Made by a program: the position numbers and the translations under genes. From Peribacillus sp. Bi96 (GTDB lineage Bacteria > Bacillota > Bacilli > Bacillales > DSM-1321): a DNA stretch of 64,000 nt. The stretch is from assembly GCF_918698115.1 (NCBI RefSeq), contig NZ_CAKKLV010000008.1, positions 62,001 through 126,000 on the forward strand, given 5' to 3'. Shown in pieces: positions 19,089-28,473 of the stretch. The notes beneath the pieces were generated by a model. It saw nothing but the letters and a program-made list of their open reading frames with translations. It did not search any database and had not been told where the DNA came from. Every line of letters starts with the position of its first letter. Positions within the stretch are counted from its first letter, which is position 1.

Positions 19089-19856
19089 ATGATTTATATG
19101 CCTGATAGAAAGAAGCTTACTCCAAATGAGAATGCAATACTACTAGCAGAAGTTGAAAATATGTGTCCTTTATGCACAAAACCTCTTATGTATGAAAAAG
19201 GTGGAAAAAAACATAAATTATTTGAAGGTGCACATATATATCCACTTAATCCCTCAAAAGATGAAAAAGAATTATTAAAGAATGAGGAAAAAATACATGA
19301 GGATGTAAATAACCTAACAAATTATATTGCATTATGTACTGATTGCCATACAAAATTTGATACTCCTAGAACAGTTGGGGAGTATAGGTTGTTATTAAGC
19401 ATCAAGAAAAACATATTGTCTAAGAGTGAGACAAGAGCAAAATATGTTGATTATCAAATTGAATCAGAAATAAAAGATGTCATTACAATGCTTGTAGAGG
19501 AATTTAATGAGGCTGAACTTAAACCATTAGAAATGCATGCTCTAAAGTTGGAAGAAAAAGCAAATGAGACATTGGCAAGAATAACAAAAATGAGGATAAG
19601 AAATGAAATAACTGAATACTATTATTATATTAAAGAGCAATTTGCTCAACTAGATAGCCAATACCCTAGGTCATTTAATGCAATTGCCTCACAAGTAAGT
19701 GCATTTTATATCAGTCTAAGCAGAATTGAGTCATCTCAAGAAGTGATTTATGGGCAACTTACTGAGTGGCTCTCAAAAAAGACTGGCAACAGTAATTTGG
19801 GTGCTTGTGGAATTATTATTTCTTTTTTTGTACAAAATTGTGAGGTGTTTTCATGA
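19089..19856 (+). CDS. HNH effector, putative ABC-3C component
   Basis: 255 residues. N-terminal HNH/zinc domain: CPLC near residue 19, the AHIYPLNP histidine, a D..N..N patch, and CTDCHTKFD near 80. The rest is helical. The start at 19089 has AAAGGTGG four bases ahead. Its stop overlaps the next gene (ATGA), which in turn overlaps a DUF2326 ATPase; this trio is the layout of ABC-three-component conflict systems, where the first gene carries the effector. I infer DNA cleavage on activation. CpG-free, AT-rich. Confidence 0.7.
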   Translation: MIYMPDRKKLTPNENAILLAEVENMCPLCTKPLMYEKGGKKHKLFEGAHIYPLNPSKDEKELLKNEEKIHEDVNNLTNYIALCTDCHTKFDTPRTVGEYRLLLSIKKNILSKSETRAKYVDYQIESEIKDVITMLVEEFNEAELKPLEMHALKLEEKANETLARITKMRIRNEITEYYYYIKEQFAQLDSQYPRSFNAIASQVSAFYISLSRIESSQEVIYGQLTEWLSKKTGNSNLGACGIIISFFVQNCEVFS

Positions 19857-20086
19857 TAGTGCCTAACAAGGTAATTAGTTTTAGTGAGTCAATTATTGGG
19901 AAAATGCCAATTATCCTTAAATGTTTATCAAAGGAAGAAATGACAGTAAAGGAATTGTTCTTTACTACACAAGATTACTTTGATGAAATAGATGAGTTTA
20001 TTTATGCACTTGATGCTTTATTTCTACTTGATGCAATTAAAGTAGATTTTGATAAAGGAGTAGTTACATATGTTAATAAGGATTAA
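19853..20086 (+). CDS. Small ABC-3C middle component
   Basis: 77-residue protein (PIILKCLSKEEMTVKELF, then DEIDEFIYALDALFLLDAI and a short beta tail GVVTYVNKD). The size, the winged-helix-like pattern and the position between an effector and a DUF2326 ATPase fit the middle components of ABC-3C systems, which are thought to bridge ATPase and effector. Overlaps both neighbours, so the three are translated together. Confidence 0.65.
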   Translation: MIVPNKVISFSESIIGKMPIILKCLSKEEMTVKELFFTTQDYFDEIDEFIYALDALFLLDAIKVDFDKGVVTYVNKD

Positions 20087-21677
20087 GAGTGCAATATTTT
20101 CAGAGGAGACTATAGAGTTTCATGAGGGCTTAAATGTAATATTAGGTGATAATAAAGGCTCTAACTCTATTGGTAAATCAACTTTACTAATGATTTTGGA
20201 TTTTATCTTTGGGGGAAATACATATACTTCTCATAATAGTGATGTTGTAACAAACTTAGGACATCATTATTTTGGAGCCACTTTTAAATTCAACAACAAA
20301 GAATATCATTTTGTTAGAGGTACAGAAAGACCAGATATAGTGTATAGGAGCAACAAAGAATATGAAAATCTACAAGAAATTACAATAAATGATTATACAA
20401 AGGAACTAAAGCTCCACTATGGACTAGAATCAGACCAATTAACCTTTAGAGCAGCAGTTAGTACTTTCTCTAGAGTTTGGGGGAAGGAAAACTATAATGT
20501 TAAAAAACCCCTACATAGCTTTCCACAAGAAAAGTTTATTCAAACTGTAACAAACTTGATTAAGCTTTTTAACAAATATGATGTTATTGAACTGCATGAT
20601 AAGGAGTTAAAAAACCTAGAAGAGCAAAAAAAGGTCCTAAACAGTGCAGGAAAACATAAATTCATTCCTAAGATTACTAAAAAAGAGTTTACCAAAAATG
20701 AAAAAGATATTGAGTCTCTTCTAAAAGAAATAGAGAGATTGGGGAAAAATGTATATAGTCCATCAGGTGATATTAAAGAAATTGTATCTGATGAAATGAT
20801 TAACATTAGAAAAGAAAAGAAAAAACTCATAGAGGAAAGAGAATATTATATCTCTAGGTTAAATAGGACAACAAGAACTATAAAAAGAACAGCAAATGCT
20901 GGGTTTGAGTCCCTCCTAGAATTTTTCCCAAATGTAAATCTAGAAAAATTGCAGAATATAGAATCATTTCACCAGGGTATTAGTTCTATTCTTACTGAAG
21001 AGTTAGAGAATGCAAAAAAAGAGTTAGCAAACAAAATAGATGAGTTAGAGAAAGAAATAAATATAACTATTACAAAGCAAGAGCAGTTATTAAATCCTGA
21101 TGAAGAAATTAATGTATTTATTGATAGCTTAATTGAATTGTCATCAAGGCTAAAGAACCTCCAACTAGAAAATCAGTATTACAAAAAGTTATCAGGAATC
21201 AAAGGGAATGTTGAAACCAAAAAGAGTGAACTTGAAGAGTTAAAAGAAAAAATAGTTAAAGAAATTAACAAAGTTATAAATACTAAATTGAAAGAGATTA
21301 ATGATTTAATTCATGAGGACAAAAGAACTGCACCTGAACTAAATTTAACTTATAGTAAATATGAATATGAGTTTTTTGATAATACAGGTACTGGGAAAGC
21401 ATATACCAACTTAATAATTTTTGACTTAGCTATTTTAACACTAACTAAAATGCCTTTTATTATGCATGACTCTTTCCTATTCAAGAATATTGAAAAAGAA
21501 GCTGTTGAACAAATTATCAAATTATACAACTCAATGTCAAAACAAGTGTTTATTGCCATTGACATTATTGAAATGTACACTGAGGAAACTCAGAAGATAT
21601 TAAAAGATAAAAAAGTAATCCAATTAACTAAAGATAAGCTATTGACTACATTAGACTGGAGAGACAGCAAAAAATAA
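20070..21677 (+). CDS. DUF2326 SMC/Rad50-like ATPase (ABC-3C)
   Basis: 535 residues. Walker A is GDNKGSNSIGKST at about 29-41; a long coiled coil with a central hairpin fills about 170-410; the C-terminal head has the FIMHDSFLF Walker B-type segment and IAIDIIEMY. This is the DUF2326 family, the ATPase of ABC-3C systems. AGGAG lies nine bases before the ATG. It should sense invading DNA or replication structures and license the HNH effector; that step is inference from the family. Confidence 0.78.
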   Translation: MLIRIKSAIFSEETIEFHEGLNVILGDNKGSNSIGKSTLLMILDFIFGGNTYTSHNSDVVTNLGHHYFGATFKFNNKEYHFVRGTERPDIVYRSNKEYENLQEITINDYTKELKLHYGLESDQLTFRAAVSTFSRVWGKENYNVKKPLHSFPQEKFIQTVTNLIKLFNKYDVIELHDKELKNLEEQKKVLNSAGKHKFIPKITKKEFTKNEKDIESLLKEIERLGKNVYSPSGDIKEIVSDEMINIRKEKKKLIEEREYYISRLNRTTRTIKRTANAGFESLLEFFPNVNLEKLQNIESFHQGISSILTEELENAKKELANKIDELEKEINITITKQEQLLNPDEEINVFIDSLIELSSRLKNLQLENQYYKKLSGIKGNVETKKSELEELKEKIVKEINKVINTKLKEINDLIHEDKRTAPELNLTYSKYEYEFFDNTGTGKAYTNLIIFDLAILTLTKMPFIMHDSFLFKNIEKEAVEQIIKLYNSMSKQVFIAIDIIEMYTEETQKILKDKKVIQLTKDKLLTTLDWRDSKK

Positions 21678-21731
21678 ATATAAATGGAGAGCTAGTTTAA
21701 TCCTAATAACTTTGGGTACTAATCTGTTTAG

Positions 21732-21758
21732 GGAGGGAGTATAATCCTCTCTTTTTTT
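21732..21758 (+). terminator. Terminator of ABC-3C operon
   Basis: Short stem GAGG / CCTC around a GAGTATAAT loop then seven Ts. Confidence 0.6.
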
Positions 21759-21806
21759 ATTGTAAATTTTCTGTCAATAAGTTATATTTTGGTAGGGTGA
21801 TAGAGA

Positions 21807-22328
21807 TTGGATATTATGGAAATTGTAAAAGCAGATGCATTTTGGGGGTTAATTGGTGCTGTTATAGGTGGAGCTGTCAGTATTGTAGCTACTAGAATGG
21901 AGATTAAAGCTCAGAATGAGGCTCAAGAGGAGCAAAAGCAAGAACAATTTGATAAGACAATGACAATAATAATCAGATTTATAAAAAAAGAGGTTGGTCA
22001 CAATTATGATGGCTTTAAGGAGAAAACTGAGAAGTATTTTCCAATAGAGATGATTAAAAATTTTACCTATGATGAATTTATTCATACTTTCAGGAGTCAT
22101 TATATTAAGGACAGTTATAACTTTGTTTCAGACCACTATGATAAGTTTAAATATGAGATTGCTTACATGGAGAATAGGTATGCTAATGAAATAATTGACT
22201 TCTATGAGATGTTTGAGTTGATTAGTTCAACAGATTATAGGGAATGGTCAGAGGAGGGATTTGAGTTTTTTAAAGCAACCTTAGAAAAATTAGAGACATT
22301 TCTTGTAGTTGATTATGACCATTGGTAA
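21807..22328 (+). CDS. Membrane-anchored helical protein, unknown
   Basis: 173 residues: one N-terminal membrane segment (WGLIGAVIGGAVSIVAT, about 13-29) followed by a charged helical cytoplasmic region. No enzyme motif. TTG start placed nine bases after AGGGTGAT; an ATG at 21816 is possible. It follows the ABC-3C trio with its own terminators on either side. Such anchored helical proteins also occur in phage and defence cassettes, but no function can be given. Confidence 0.6.
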   Translation: MDIMEIVKADAFWGLIGAVIGGAVSIVATRMEIKAQNEAQEEQKQEQFDKTMTIIIRFIKKEVGHNYDGFKEKTEKYFPIEMIKNFTYDEFIHTFRSHYIKDSYNFVSDHYDKFKYEIAYMENRYANEIIDFYEMFELISSTDYREWSEEGFEFFKATLEKLETFLVVDYDHW

Positions 22329-22330
22329 AA

Positions 22331-22357
22331 GGGGAGCTGATGAGGCTCTCTTTTTTT
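22331..22357 (+). terminator. Terminator
   Basis: GAGC-TGATGAG-GCTC stem then seven Ts, three bases past the stop of the membrane protein. Confidence 0.7.
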
Positions 22358-22359
22358 GT

Positions 22360-24660
22360 ATCTTCCTCCTGATATTCTACAAAATAGGATACAGAAATTT
22401 TATAAGACTTTGCCATTTTTAAAATAGCCTCTTTTCCTGAGTACCACCTACCTGTCTAGAACCTTGGGTAAAGCATATAGGCAGATAAGGAATAGTATAG
22501 ATAAGGTACTGATAGGGATGTAGTAAGGCTCAGGAGTTTTTGTTATCTGTATTGGGATGACTATAGACAGTAAAAGGCTTTGTATGGGCTGTACAGAGGC
22601 TTACAGCTTAGCTACTTACCCTCATCCTGTAAAAATAGGAATAGCTATGTTATGTAGCCTTCTTGCAGGGAGGTCTGACCCCAAACCCCATGGTATCCCA
22701 TGTGAAATTTCCTTAAAGTTTTCATTGACAATTACTAGGTATTATGATTGATTGACAGTATGGACTAACTATGTATCAGCTTTGCAACTGCTTAGCATCA
22801 GCTTAGGACAGTGTTAGCATTACAATACATACTTGTCTTAGTCTGTCAATAGTGCTGAGGCTTTCATGCTTCCTTTGTAAGCTGTCATACTCTCAATGAA
22901 TACTAACAAGTCTAAGGCTATGACTACTGTGCAATCTAGGCTATACTGAGGGCTTAGCTTATCAGTACATTCAGTAGCAGTACAATGCTTAGCAGTATCT
23001 TTGTACAATCTATGTAGCTGTATGACTCAGGGTATAGTTAAGGCTTGGCTCAGGCTGTAGCTCTACTACTGTAAGGCTAGGCTTATGGCTATGGGTAGGA
23101 CAATGTAGTAGGACAGTGTAGCATCCTGCTTGTACCTCCTAGCCCTGTGTAGATGCTCCCTGCTGTTAGCCCTGCCTCCTAGCTACTGCCCACCTCAGTA
23201 TAGATAGTAGCCCTGCTCCTATGTCTGATACCCCACCTGCTACAGTAACTACCCATACTGCAAGAGCTACCCCTCTATATGCAGGTTAATGAATTGTATA
23301 TACAAAGTTAGTTTACATAATCACAGTTATTGGAAGTTGATAACTTGCATAAACACTGATATAACAGCATTTCACAATGTACCAATAATTATTAGTTATA
23401 CATGATTCTATGCAAAGCCTATTGTAGAGGGGTTTTCAGCCTCATTAACTGCTCTAGAAAGTTTGTGAAAGGGTACAATCTTGCATAAACTACAGCAGGG
23501 ATAAGCATATCTTTATTAGCTTGTCAAACAGCCTTATAAGTAGGTACCTGCCTCATTTCCTTCCTAAACAGTGCATACAGCAGGAGGGAGGGTAGCAAAA
23601 GGCTTAATATCTGCCCATATTGTACAGGTCTCAGGGAGGCTCTTACAGCTCCTTTACAGTCCTCTCAGGTACATAGGAGGCAAGGGCAGAGGATACCCCT
23701 TAAATGTAGACAGGACAAGGCTTGCAGACTCTTTAACACTGTATCCTGCTAAAGTATTTACAAAAAGGATGGGCAGGGACTAGGCTCATTTGTTGGACTT
23801 TTAAGCCTCTAAGCAGAATATGTACATTTACCCTACAGAATAAGCCTAAACAGCTCTCTACCTGTGCATAACTACCTCATTCCCTATCTGTAATACCTAT
23901 CTGTAATTATCCTTACTGTTATCCTATCTTGTACAATCTACTGCTCATTAACTGCTACCTAACTGCTCCCTATCAGCATCCTACAGATTCCTATACAGTC
24001 TTACTGTTACCCTGGCTTTAATACTAACCTACCTAACCAGTACCCTAACTGCTCCCTAAAGTTATCCCCAACTGTACAGACAGTACCCCCCTACTTAAAA
24101 AATGGCAAAAAAAAGAGCCTCTCATCCAGTTAAGGACAAGAGGTACACCATAAGGAAATTAAGTTTTAAAAAGAACCTTACAAAAGTAATGGCTGTCAAC
24201 CTAAAACAATAGAACCTAAAGGAGAAGTAAAGGAGAGACAAAAGCCTGTTACAGCTCCTGACTGCTCCAATACAAAGAGAATTAATATCCTATCAGAGAT
24301 ACTAACTGCAAAGGGCTACTAACCCTCTACACTACTTACATGTATCTGAGCTGTCTGATGTAAAGCACTTAACAGTAATTACAGCCATATTAGCCTTATC
24401 AGGCTAGAGTCTGCCTATGGCATCCTCAAAACATACTTAATAAGAACTAACTGGATTAACTAAGAGCATATACAACAGGACAGGATTAAGGGCTAAGCCT
24501 ACTGCCCTAACTGCCTTAACTGCTCTACTAACTGAGGAAAGGGCAGGTTATTGTAGCTAAGAAAGATATTACTCAGGTCTACTAATTATTGTAGGTAGGA
24601 CTGACTGTAAGGAGGGACTACAGGTTTTGCTCTTTATTCTATGTAAGATAAGAGAGAAAC
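22360..24660. other. 2.3-kb gene-less block, repeated short words
   Basis: No frame longer than about 70 codons, no ribosome-site/start pair that I trust and no recognisable protein fragment. Stop codons TAG and TAA and the word CTAG are dense. Short words recur: AACTGCTC at 23447, 23961, 24047 and 24518 (plus near-copies at 23949 and 24262) and TGTACAATCTA-like words at about 23002 and 23931. It lies between the ABC-3C module and the replication-type gene. An origin region, a large RNA or decayed DNA are possible. It too has no CpG. Confidence 0.6.
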
Positions 24661-24669
24661 CCCCTTAAA

Positions 24670-24722
24670 ACATGTAATTTGGTTTACATGAACAGACAAA
24701 AACATGTAATTTGGTTTACATG
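24670..24722. repeat. Two exact 21-bp palindromic repeats
   Basis: The 21-base word at 24670-24690 recurs exactly at 24702-24722, 32 bases start to start (about three helical turns, same face of DNA). Each copy is itself an inverted repeat, CATGTAA / TTACATG, with a six-base centre. This is the form of a dimer-binding operator or iteron pair. The adjacent gene ends 70 bases away. Confidence 0.85.
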
Positions 24723-24791
24723 TCATCTTGGATTTACTTGGATTACTAAACAGAAAGAAGAGACAGAGCATCAGCCCTGCCTCAGTTATCC

Positions 24792-25727
24792 TTATTTAGT
24801 TCTCTTATTATACTCCATGATAAATTCAATATATGACTCTACAGGTGGCTCTCCTGCCTTTCTCCATGCTACAAAAGGATTTAACTTTAAGAAAGTATGT
24901 TTTCCCACTTGTACCCTTGCAAATACTTTAAGCTCTACCTCTTGCTCTCTGTAAGTACATGGATATTTAAGTGCAATAAGTTTCTTATGAATGCCTTGTC
25001 TGCTCATTCCTAGAGCATCAGCAAACTCCTCCATATCTAATGGCTGTACAAAAGCCTCATCCATTTCTGATGGATTCTGAGCCAATACATTAGAATTGTA
25101 ATGCAGGTACTGAATAGCCTTATAGATAATGCCTACATCTCCTGCTGTTACTTTCTTTTGCTCAAAGACTTCCTGCAAGGTATCAATAAAAATCTTTACA
25201 GCAGTAACAGTCTTTCTATTCTTATTATCTCCCTGTAAGCCCTTCTTAAAGCAATACTTATCATTAACAAAGATAGCCTCATATGACTTACCATACATTT
25301 CAACCTCTTTTTTATAAATAAGCCCAAGCTCCTCAAACACAGCCATTATCTTATTGAAAGTCCTTGTATCTGTAATTTTAAAAGCCTTTCTAAGCTCTAC
25401 AGGTTTCATGGGTAACTTTGCTCCCTTAGCCCTCAACATATTGTCATAGTCAATGTATGTCTGCATTACTAAGAAATATCCTAACTGCTTATTTTCTAAA
25501 GTAGTTAGCTCTACAAACTTAACCCCATCCATCTCAGTAAAGATGAAAGGATTCTCTGACTTGTTTTTATAAGTTACCATCTCTTTTTTCTTTTGGGCTT
25601 GCTCCTGCATTAAAGGAGTAATGACTTTTACATCATCTCTAATCTCTCCATTAGCATCTACTACAGTAAATACCTCTTTAGCTTTGATTCTTTGTTCTGC
25701 CTCATTCATTAAGTTTTGCACACTCAT
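24792..25727 (-). CDS. Winged-helix, replication-type DNA-binding protein
   Basis: 311 residues. Two winged-helix-like regions are suggested: one near 110-150 (PVELRKAFKITDTRTFNKIM) and one near 235-275 (LDMEEFADALGMSRQGIHKKLI). The layout resembles plasmid or phage replication initiators and MarR-like regulators, but I cannot name the family. It lies beside the repeat pair at 24670 and the gene-less block, which would suit an initiator. ATTTTAATTCCTCC (minus strand GGAGG) precedes its ATG. Confidence 0.55.
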   Translation of the reverse strand: MSVQNLMNEAEQRIKAKEVFTVVDANGEIRDDVKVITPLMQEQAQKKKEMVTYKNKSENPFIFTEMDGVKFVELTTLENKQLGYFLVMQTYIDYDNMLRAKGAKLPMKPVELRKAFKITDTRTFNKIMAVFEELGLIYKKEVEMYGKSYEAIFVNDKYCFKKGLQGDNKNRKTVTAVKIFIDTLQEVFEQKKVTAGDVGIIYKAIQYLHYNSNVLAQNPSEMDEAFVQPLDMEEFADALGMSRQGIHKKLIALKYPCTYREQEVELKVFARVQVGKHTFLKLNPFVAWRKAGEPPVESYIEFIMEYNKRTK

Positions 25728-26070
25728 TTTAATTCCTCCTCAGGATGTAATGGAGAGCATTGTTAGCTCTGCCACCTATACATCTAGCTCTCAGGGATGG
25801 AATAAAGTATGAATCTGCATTTTCTGATAAAAAAATAAAAAATTACATGATTGGCTGCACACTTATTTATAAAAGAAAGTAAAAAAAGTTTATCTGATAC
25901 TTTAGTTAGGGTGTGACAGAAAGATATATAGATGAGAAAGGGATAGAGGTTACTAGGCTACCTGCCATACAGTAAATGCCTCTTTCCCTTCTACCTATAC
26001 CCTAGGTTTTTTATATAAAAAAGAGCATGACATAAAAGGAATTTTACAAAAGTATTGGAGGAAAAAGAGG
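25728..26070. other. Divergent intergenic region in element
   Basis: 343 bases between the minus-strand winged-helix gene and the plus-strand HTH operon, so both promoters should be here. I see a GTGTGACAG word (25913-25921), the complement of the TGTCACAC/G motif found before later element genes, and no gene. Confidence 0.4.
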
Positions 26071-27087
26071 ATGGATACAGAGAAATTGATTGCAGAATAT
26101 CTAGAGAGCAATACCCCTTCTACTAATCTAGACCATGCTTTAGCATTTGCTTATTTGAAAGTTACAGCACAGGTAACTCAAAAGCAGTATGCAGAGTCAG
26201 TAGGCATCTCAGACAGGGCTTTGAGGAAATACATTTCAGATAATAAAGAGGACTATGAGGAAGAAATAGAGAGGCTTGAGGCTGAGACAGAAAAGCCCTT
26301 AGACCTCAGTAGCCTATCCTCCAGAACATTGACAGAGGAGCAATTAGATAAGTTTGTAGATGTTCTTTATAAGTCAGCAATAACAGGCAATGCAAGGGAT
26401 AAACAACTATTCATTGAGTTTACTGGATTGACTGCTGAGGATGTTATGAACCTTCAGACAGCAAAGCAAAGGTCTTTAAGATGGATTATCAAAGGGGAGC
26501 TAGGCTCTATCAGTAAATACTTTGATTCTAAGCAGTTAGGAGTAATGATTGAGGAGAGTCCTTACTTATTCAGAGGAGACAAGAAAAGTGCAAGCAATCC
26601 TAACAACTTTGTACAGGCTGATATTTCAGATGAGGCATTTGTTAGAGAAATGGCTTACTTTGGTATGCTTTTCTGCTCTATGTACAACAATACAGCTCAT
26701 CCTGATACTGAGGTAGTTAGTAAGGCTGTAAGGTTAGACAGATTGGAGCAAGGTACAAGACAGGCTCTTAGTGGGAAAGCAGTACATGAATACTCAGAGG
26801 GCAAGAACATTAAGCCTAAGCCTCCTGCTAAGCCTATGACAGATGATGAGTATAGGAAACTGCTTATAGATGTTCATAGCATTGATGGTAAACCTGATTT
26901 AGAGGAGATTGAGAGGATAGTTGAGAGAAACAGAGTGGTTACAAAGACTAAGGGAGCTATTAAGCCTGCTGAGTTTAAGCCTGATGTAATTGAGGAGAGA
27001 GCTACACAGCATAAAGATGCTTTAGAAGTCTTTACAGGCTATGAGAGAGACCTTGCATCATTGTTAAGAATGCTAGACAAACTTTAA
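26071..27087 (+). CDS. HTH protein, phage-terminase/phBC6A51-like N-terminus
   Basis: 338 residues. N-terminal helix-turn-helix at about 30-55 (QVTQKQYAESVGISDRALRKYI) resembles the phBC6A51-type HTH of phage proteins. A middle helical domain (GNARDKQLFIEFTGL) and a Lys/Pro-rich tail follow. GGAGG lies 12 bases before the ATG. It heads a run of plus-strand genes. A DNA-binding role is likely; a small-terminase-like role is only a guess. Confidence 0.5.
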   Translation: MDTEKLIAEYLESNTPSTNLDHALAFAYLKVTAQVTQKQYAESVGISDRALRKYISDNKEDYEEEIERLEAETEKPLDLSSLSSRTLTEEQLDKFVDVLYKSAITGNARDKQLFIEFTGLTAEDVMNLQTAKQRSLRWIIKGELGSISKYFDSKQLGVMIEESPYLFRGDKKSASNPNNFVQADISDEAFVREMAYFGMLFCSMYNNTAHPDTEVVSKAVRLDRLEQGTRQALSGKAVHEYSEGKNIKPKPPAKPMTDDEYRKLLIDVHSIDGKPDLEEIERIVERNRVVTKTKGAIKPAEFKPDVIEERATQHKDALEVFTGYERDLASLLRMLDKL

Positions 27088-27111
27088 AAAAACACACTAT
27101 AAGGGGAGATT

Positions 27112-27735
27112 ATGATGGATAAACAAGAAATGATTAAAGGTATGGAAGTTAAGGTTAATGAGGTTATTGGAGCTAGTCAGGCAGTTAGTGAGTTTGTAGA
27201 GAGCATTGAGGAGACAGTGACTGAGGGAGTAGAGGCAGTAAAACAGCTTGAGGCTGTTATTGAGACTAAGACAGAGGCTCTTAATACCTTTACTGATATG
27301 GGAGAGGCTAGACTAGCCAAACAAGAGATTAACAATCTAGTAGAGGAGCTTGAGCTACAAAAGGCTGTTAATACAGGCAAAGAAAAAGCAATGAAATCAG
27401 AGCTTGAGGAGGTAATTGTAACATTCTTTGCAGTCCATAAAGGAGCTTGCATGATGTTTAGGGGCTTAGATAATCACTTAGTAGCTAATACAAGCCTATC
27501 AGAGCTGAATGAGACTAAGGCTACTATGGAGGGCTTTGGTAACAGCTTAACTTTCTCTTTTGCAGGAGTAAAGCAGATTCTACTGGATACAAAGATTGTA
27601 GCTCAGGCAGACCAAAACAGACAGTACAGAGGCATCCACTTAGGACAAAGAGGGCAGGAAACACAGCTATATGGCTTTGAGTATGTAGTTAGGGCATATG
27701 TACAACAGCTTAGAGCATCAGACATAGCTATCTAA
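27112..27735 (+). CDS. Coiled-coil protein of unknown function
   Basis: 207 residues with predicted coiled coil over about 1-115 (repeated Glu/Val/Ala heptads, e.g. VKQLEAVIETKTEALN) and a mixed C-terminal region. AAGGGGAG lies seven bases before the first ATG. It sits 24 bases after the HTH gene and is probably cotranscribed. No family recognised; arginine is encoded only by AGA/AGG. Confidence 0.6.
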   Translation: MMDKQEMIKGMEVKVNEVIGASQAVSEFVESIEETVTEGVEAVKQLEAVIETKTEALNTFTDMGEARLAKQEINNLVEELELQKAVNTGKEKAMKSELEEVIVTFFAVHKGACMMFRGLDNHLVANTSLSELNETKATMEGFGNSLTFSFAGVKQILLDTKIVAQADQNRQYRGIHLGQRGQETQLYGFEYVVRAYVQQLRASDIAI

Positions 27736-27820
27736 GTAGTTAACAGGTAGGGACTGAGGAGACAGACCTGAGAGAGAACAAAGAGAATTAATAGAATAAC
27801 TATCAGGGAGGTCTACTACA

Positions 27821-27895
27821 ATGATTGTACTACAAGTTATTGGGGCAGTAGTATTGATGAGCTTTGCTAATAAAGTATTTTCACTAGAGCAATAA
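27821..27895 (+). CDS. 24-residue hydrophobic micro-protein
   Basis: ATG nine bases after GGGAGG, then a hydrophobic stretch (IVLQVIGAVVLMSFANKVF) and a TAA, with a terminator right after. Clear ribosome site, short membrane-like helix and terminator argue for a real small gene, in the size class of toxin or phage membrane peptides. Function unknown. Confidence 0.5.
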   Translation: MIVLQVIGAVVLMSFANKVFSLEQ

Positions 27896-27920
27896 GGGGA
27901 GGCTAATGCCTCTCTTTTTT
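27896..27920 (+). terminator. Terminator
   Basis: GGGGAGGC / GCCTCTC stem with an AAT loop then six Ts. Confidence 0.75.
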
Positions 27921-27953
27921 AATACCTAAAGAGAACCTAAGGAGAGATTGAGG

Positions 27954-28412
27954 ATGTCAGTAAAGAAGTATAAAAAAGAGGCACAAAAGAGATATGAGGA
28001 CTACTTAGATGATTTAATGTATGAGGCTTTGGAGGCTTACAAGATGCCTGAGAAATTGGGCATTAACTACAGAGGAGACTTTATCACTCTGTATCCTAAT
28101 CCAGTCTTTACAGGTAACAAGGTTAGCAGGATTGAGTACAAGCCTTATCAGATTGTAAAGCTACCAGAGGAGCTGGCTGAGAGGCACAGTATTCTAAAGG
28201 ATGAGCTAGCTAAGATTAAGGAGAAGGCTCTAAAAGGGAAGTCTAAAGCAGGAAGACCTAAAAAGCAGTATGCAGAGGCTGTAGTTATTCAATGGGTACA
28301 GCTAAGGGAGCAGGGCTTAACTTATGGAGAGATTGCTAAGCAGTTTGGAGCATCAGGTACTACAGTATCCAACTACCTTAAAAAGTATAGAAAGAGGGCA
28401 GTAGCTAACTAA
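27954..28412 (+). CDS. HTH regulator with AT-hook-like linker
   Basis: 152 residues. The C-terminal third has an AT-hook-like GRPKK and then a HTH (YGEIAKQFGASGTTVSNYLKKY, about 120-145) similar to the resolvase/Hin recognition helix. The N-terminal part is charged. I use the ATG at 27954, eight bases from AAGGAGA, instead of the TTG six bases earlier. Probably an element-encoded transcription regulator. Confidence 0.6.
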   Translation: MSVKKYKKEAQKRYEDYLDDLMYEALEAYKMPEKLGINYRGDFITLYPNPVFTGNKVSRIEYKPYQIVKLPEELAERHSILKDELAKIKEKALKGKSKAGRPKKQYAEAVVIQWVQLREQGLTYGEIAKQFGASGTTVSNYLKKYRKRAVAN

Positions 28413-28448
28413 CAGCTTCTGCTTTTTTATTTAGAGCTACTGTGACAC

Positions 28449-28450
28449 CG
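28449..28450 (+). other. Only CpG seen in the element
   Basis: CACCGAAAAC, 24 bases before the start of the HNH gene. It is the single CG dinucleotide I found between 18632 and 32184. Confidence 0.8.
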
Positions 28451-28473
28451 AAAACACTATGGGGGAATTGAGA

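Noticed and set aside
22557..23783. Two short plus-strand frames (64 and 70 codons) in the gene-less block
   Set aside because: No ribosome site, odd composition and no domain; typical of chance frames in this stop-rich block.
24679..24954. 91-codon plus-strand frame
   Set aside because: It runs across the palindromic repeats and antisense to the winged-helix gene, without a ribosome site.
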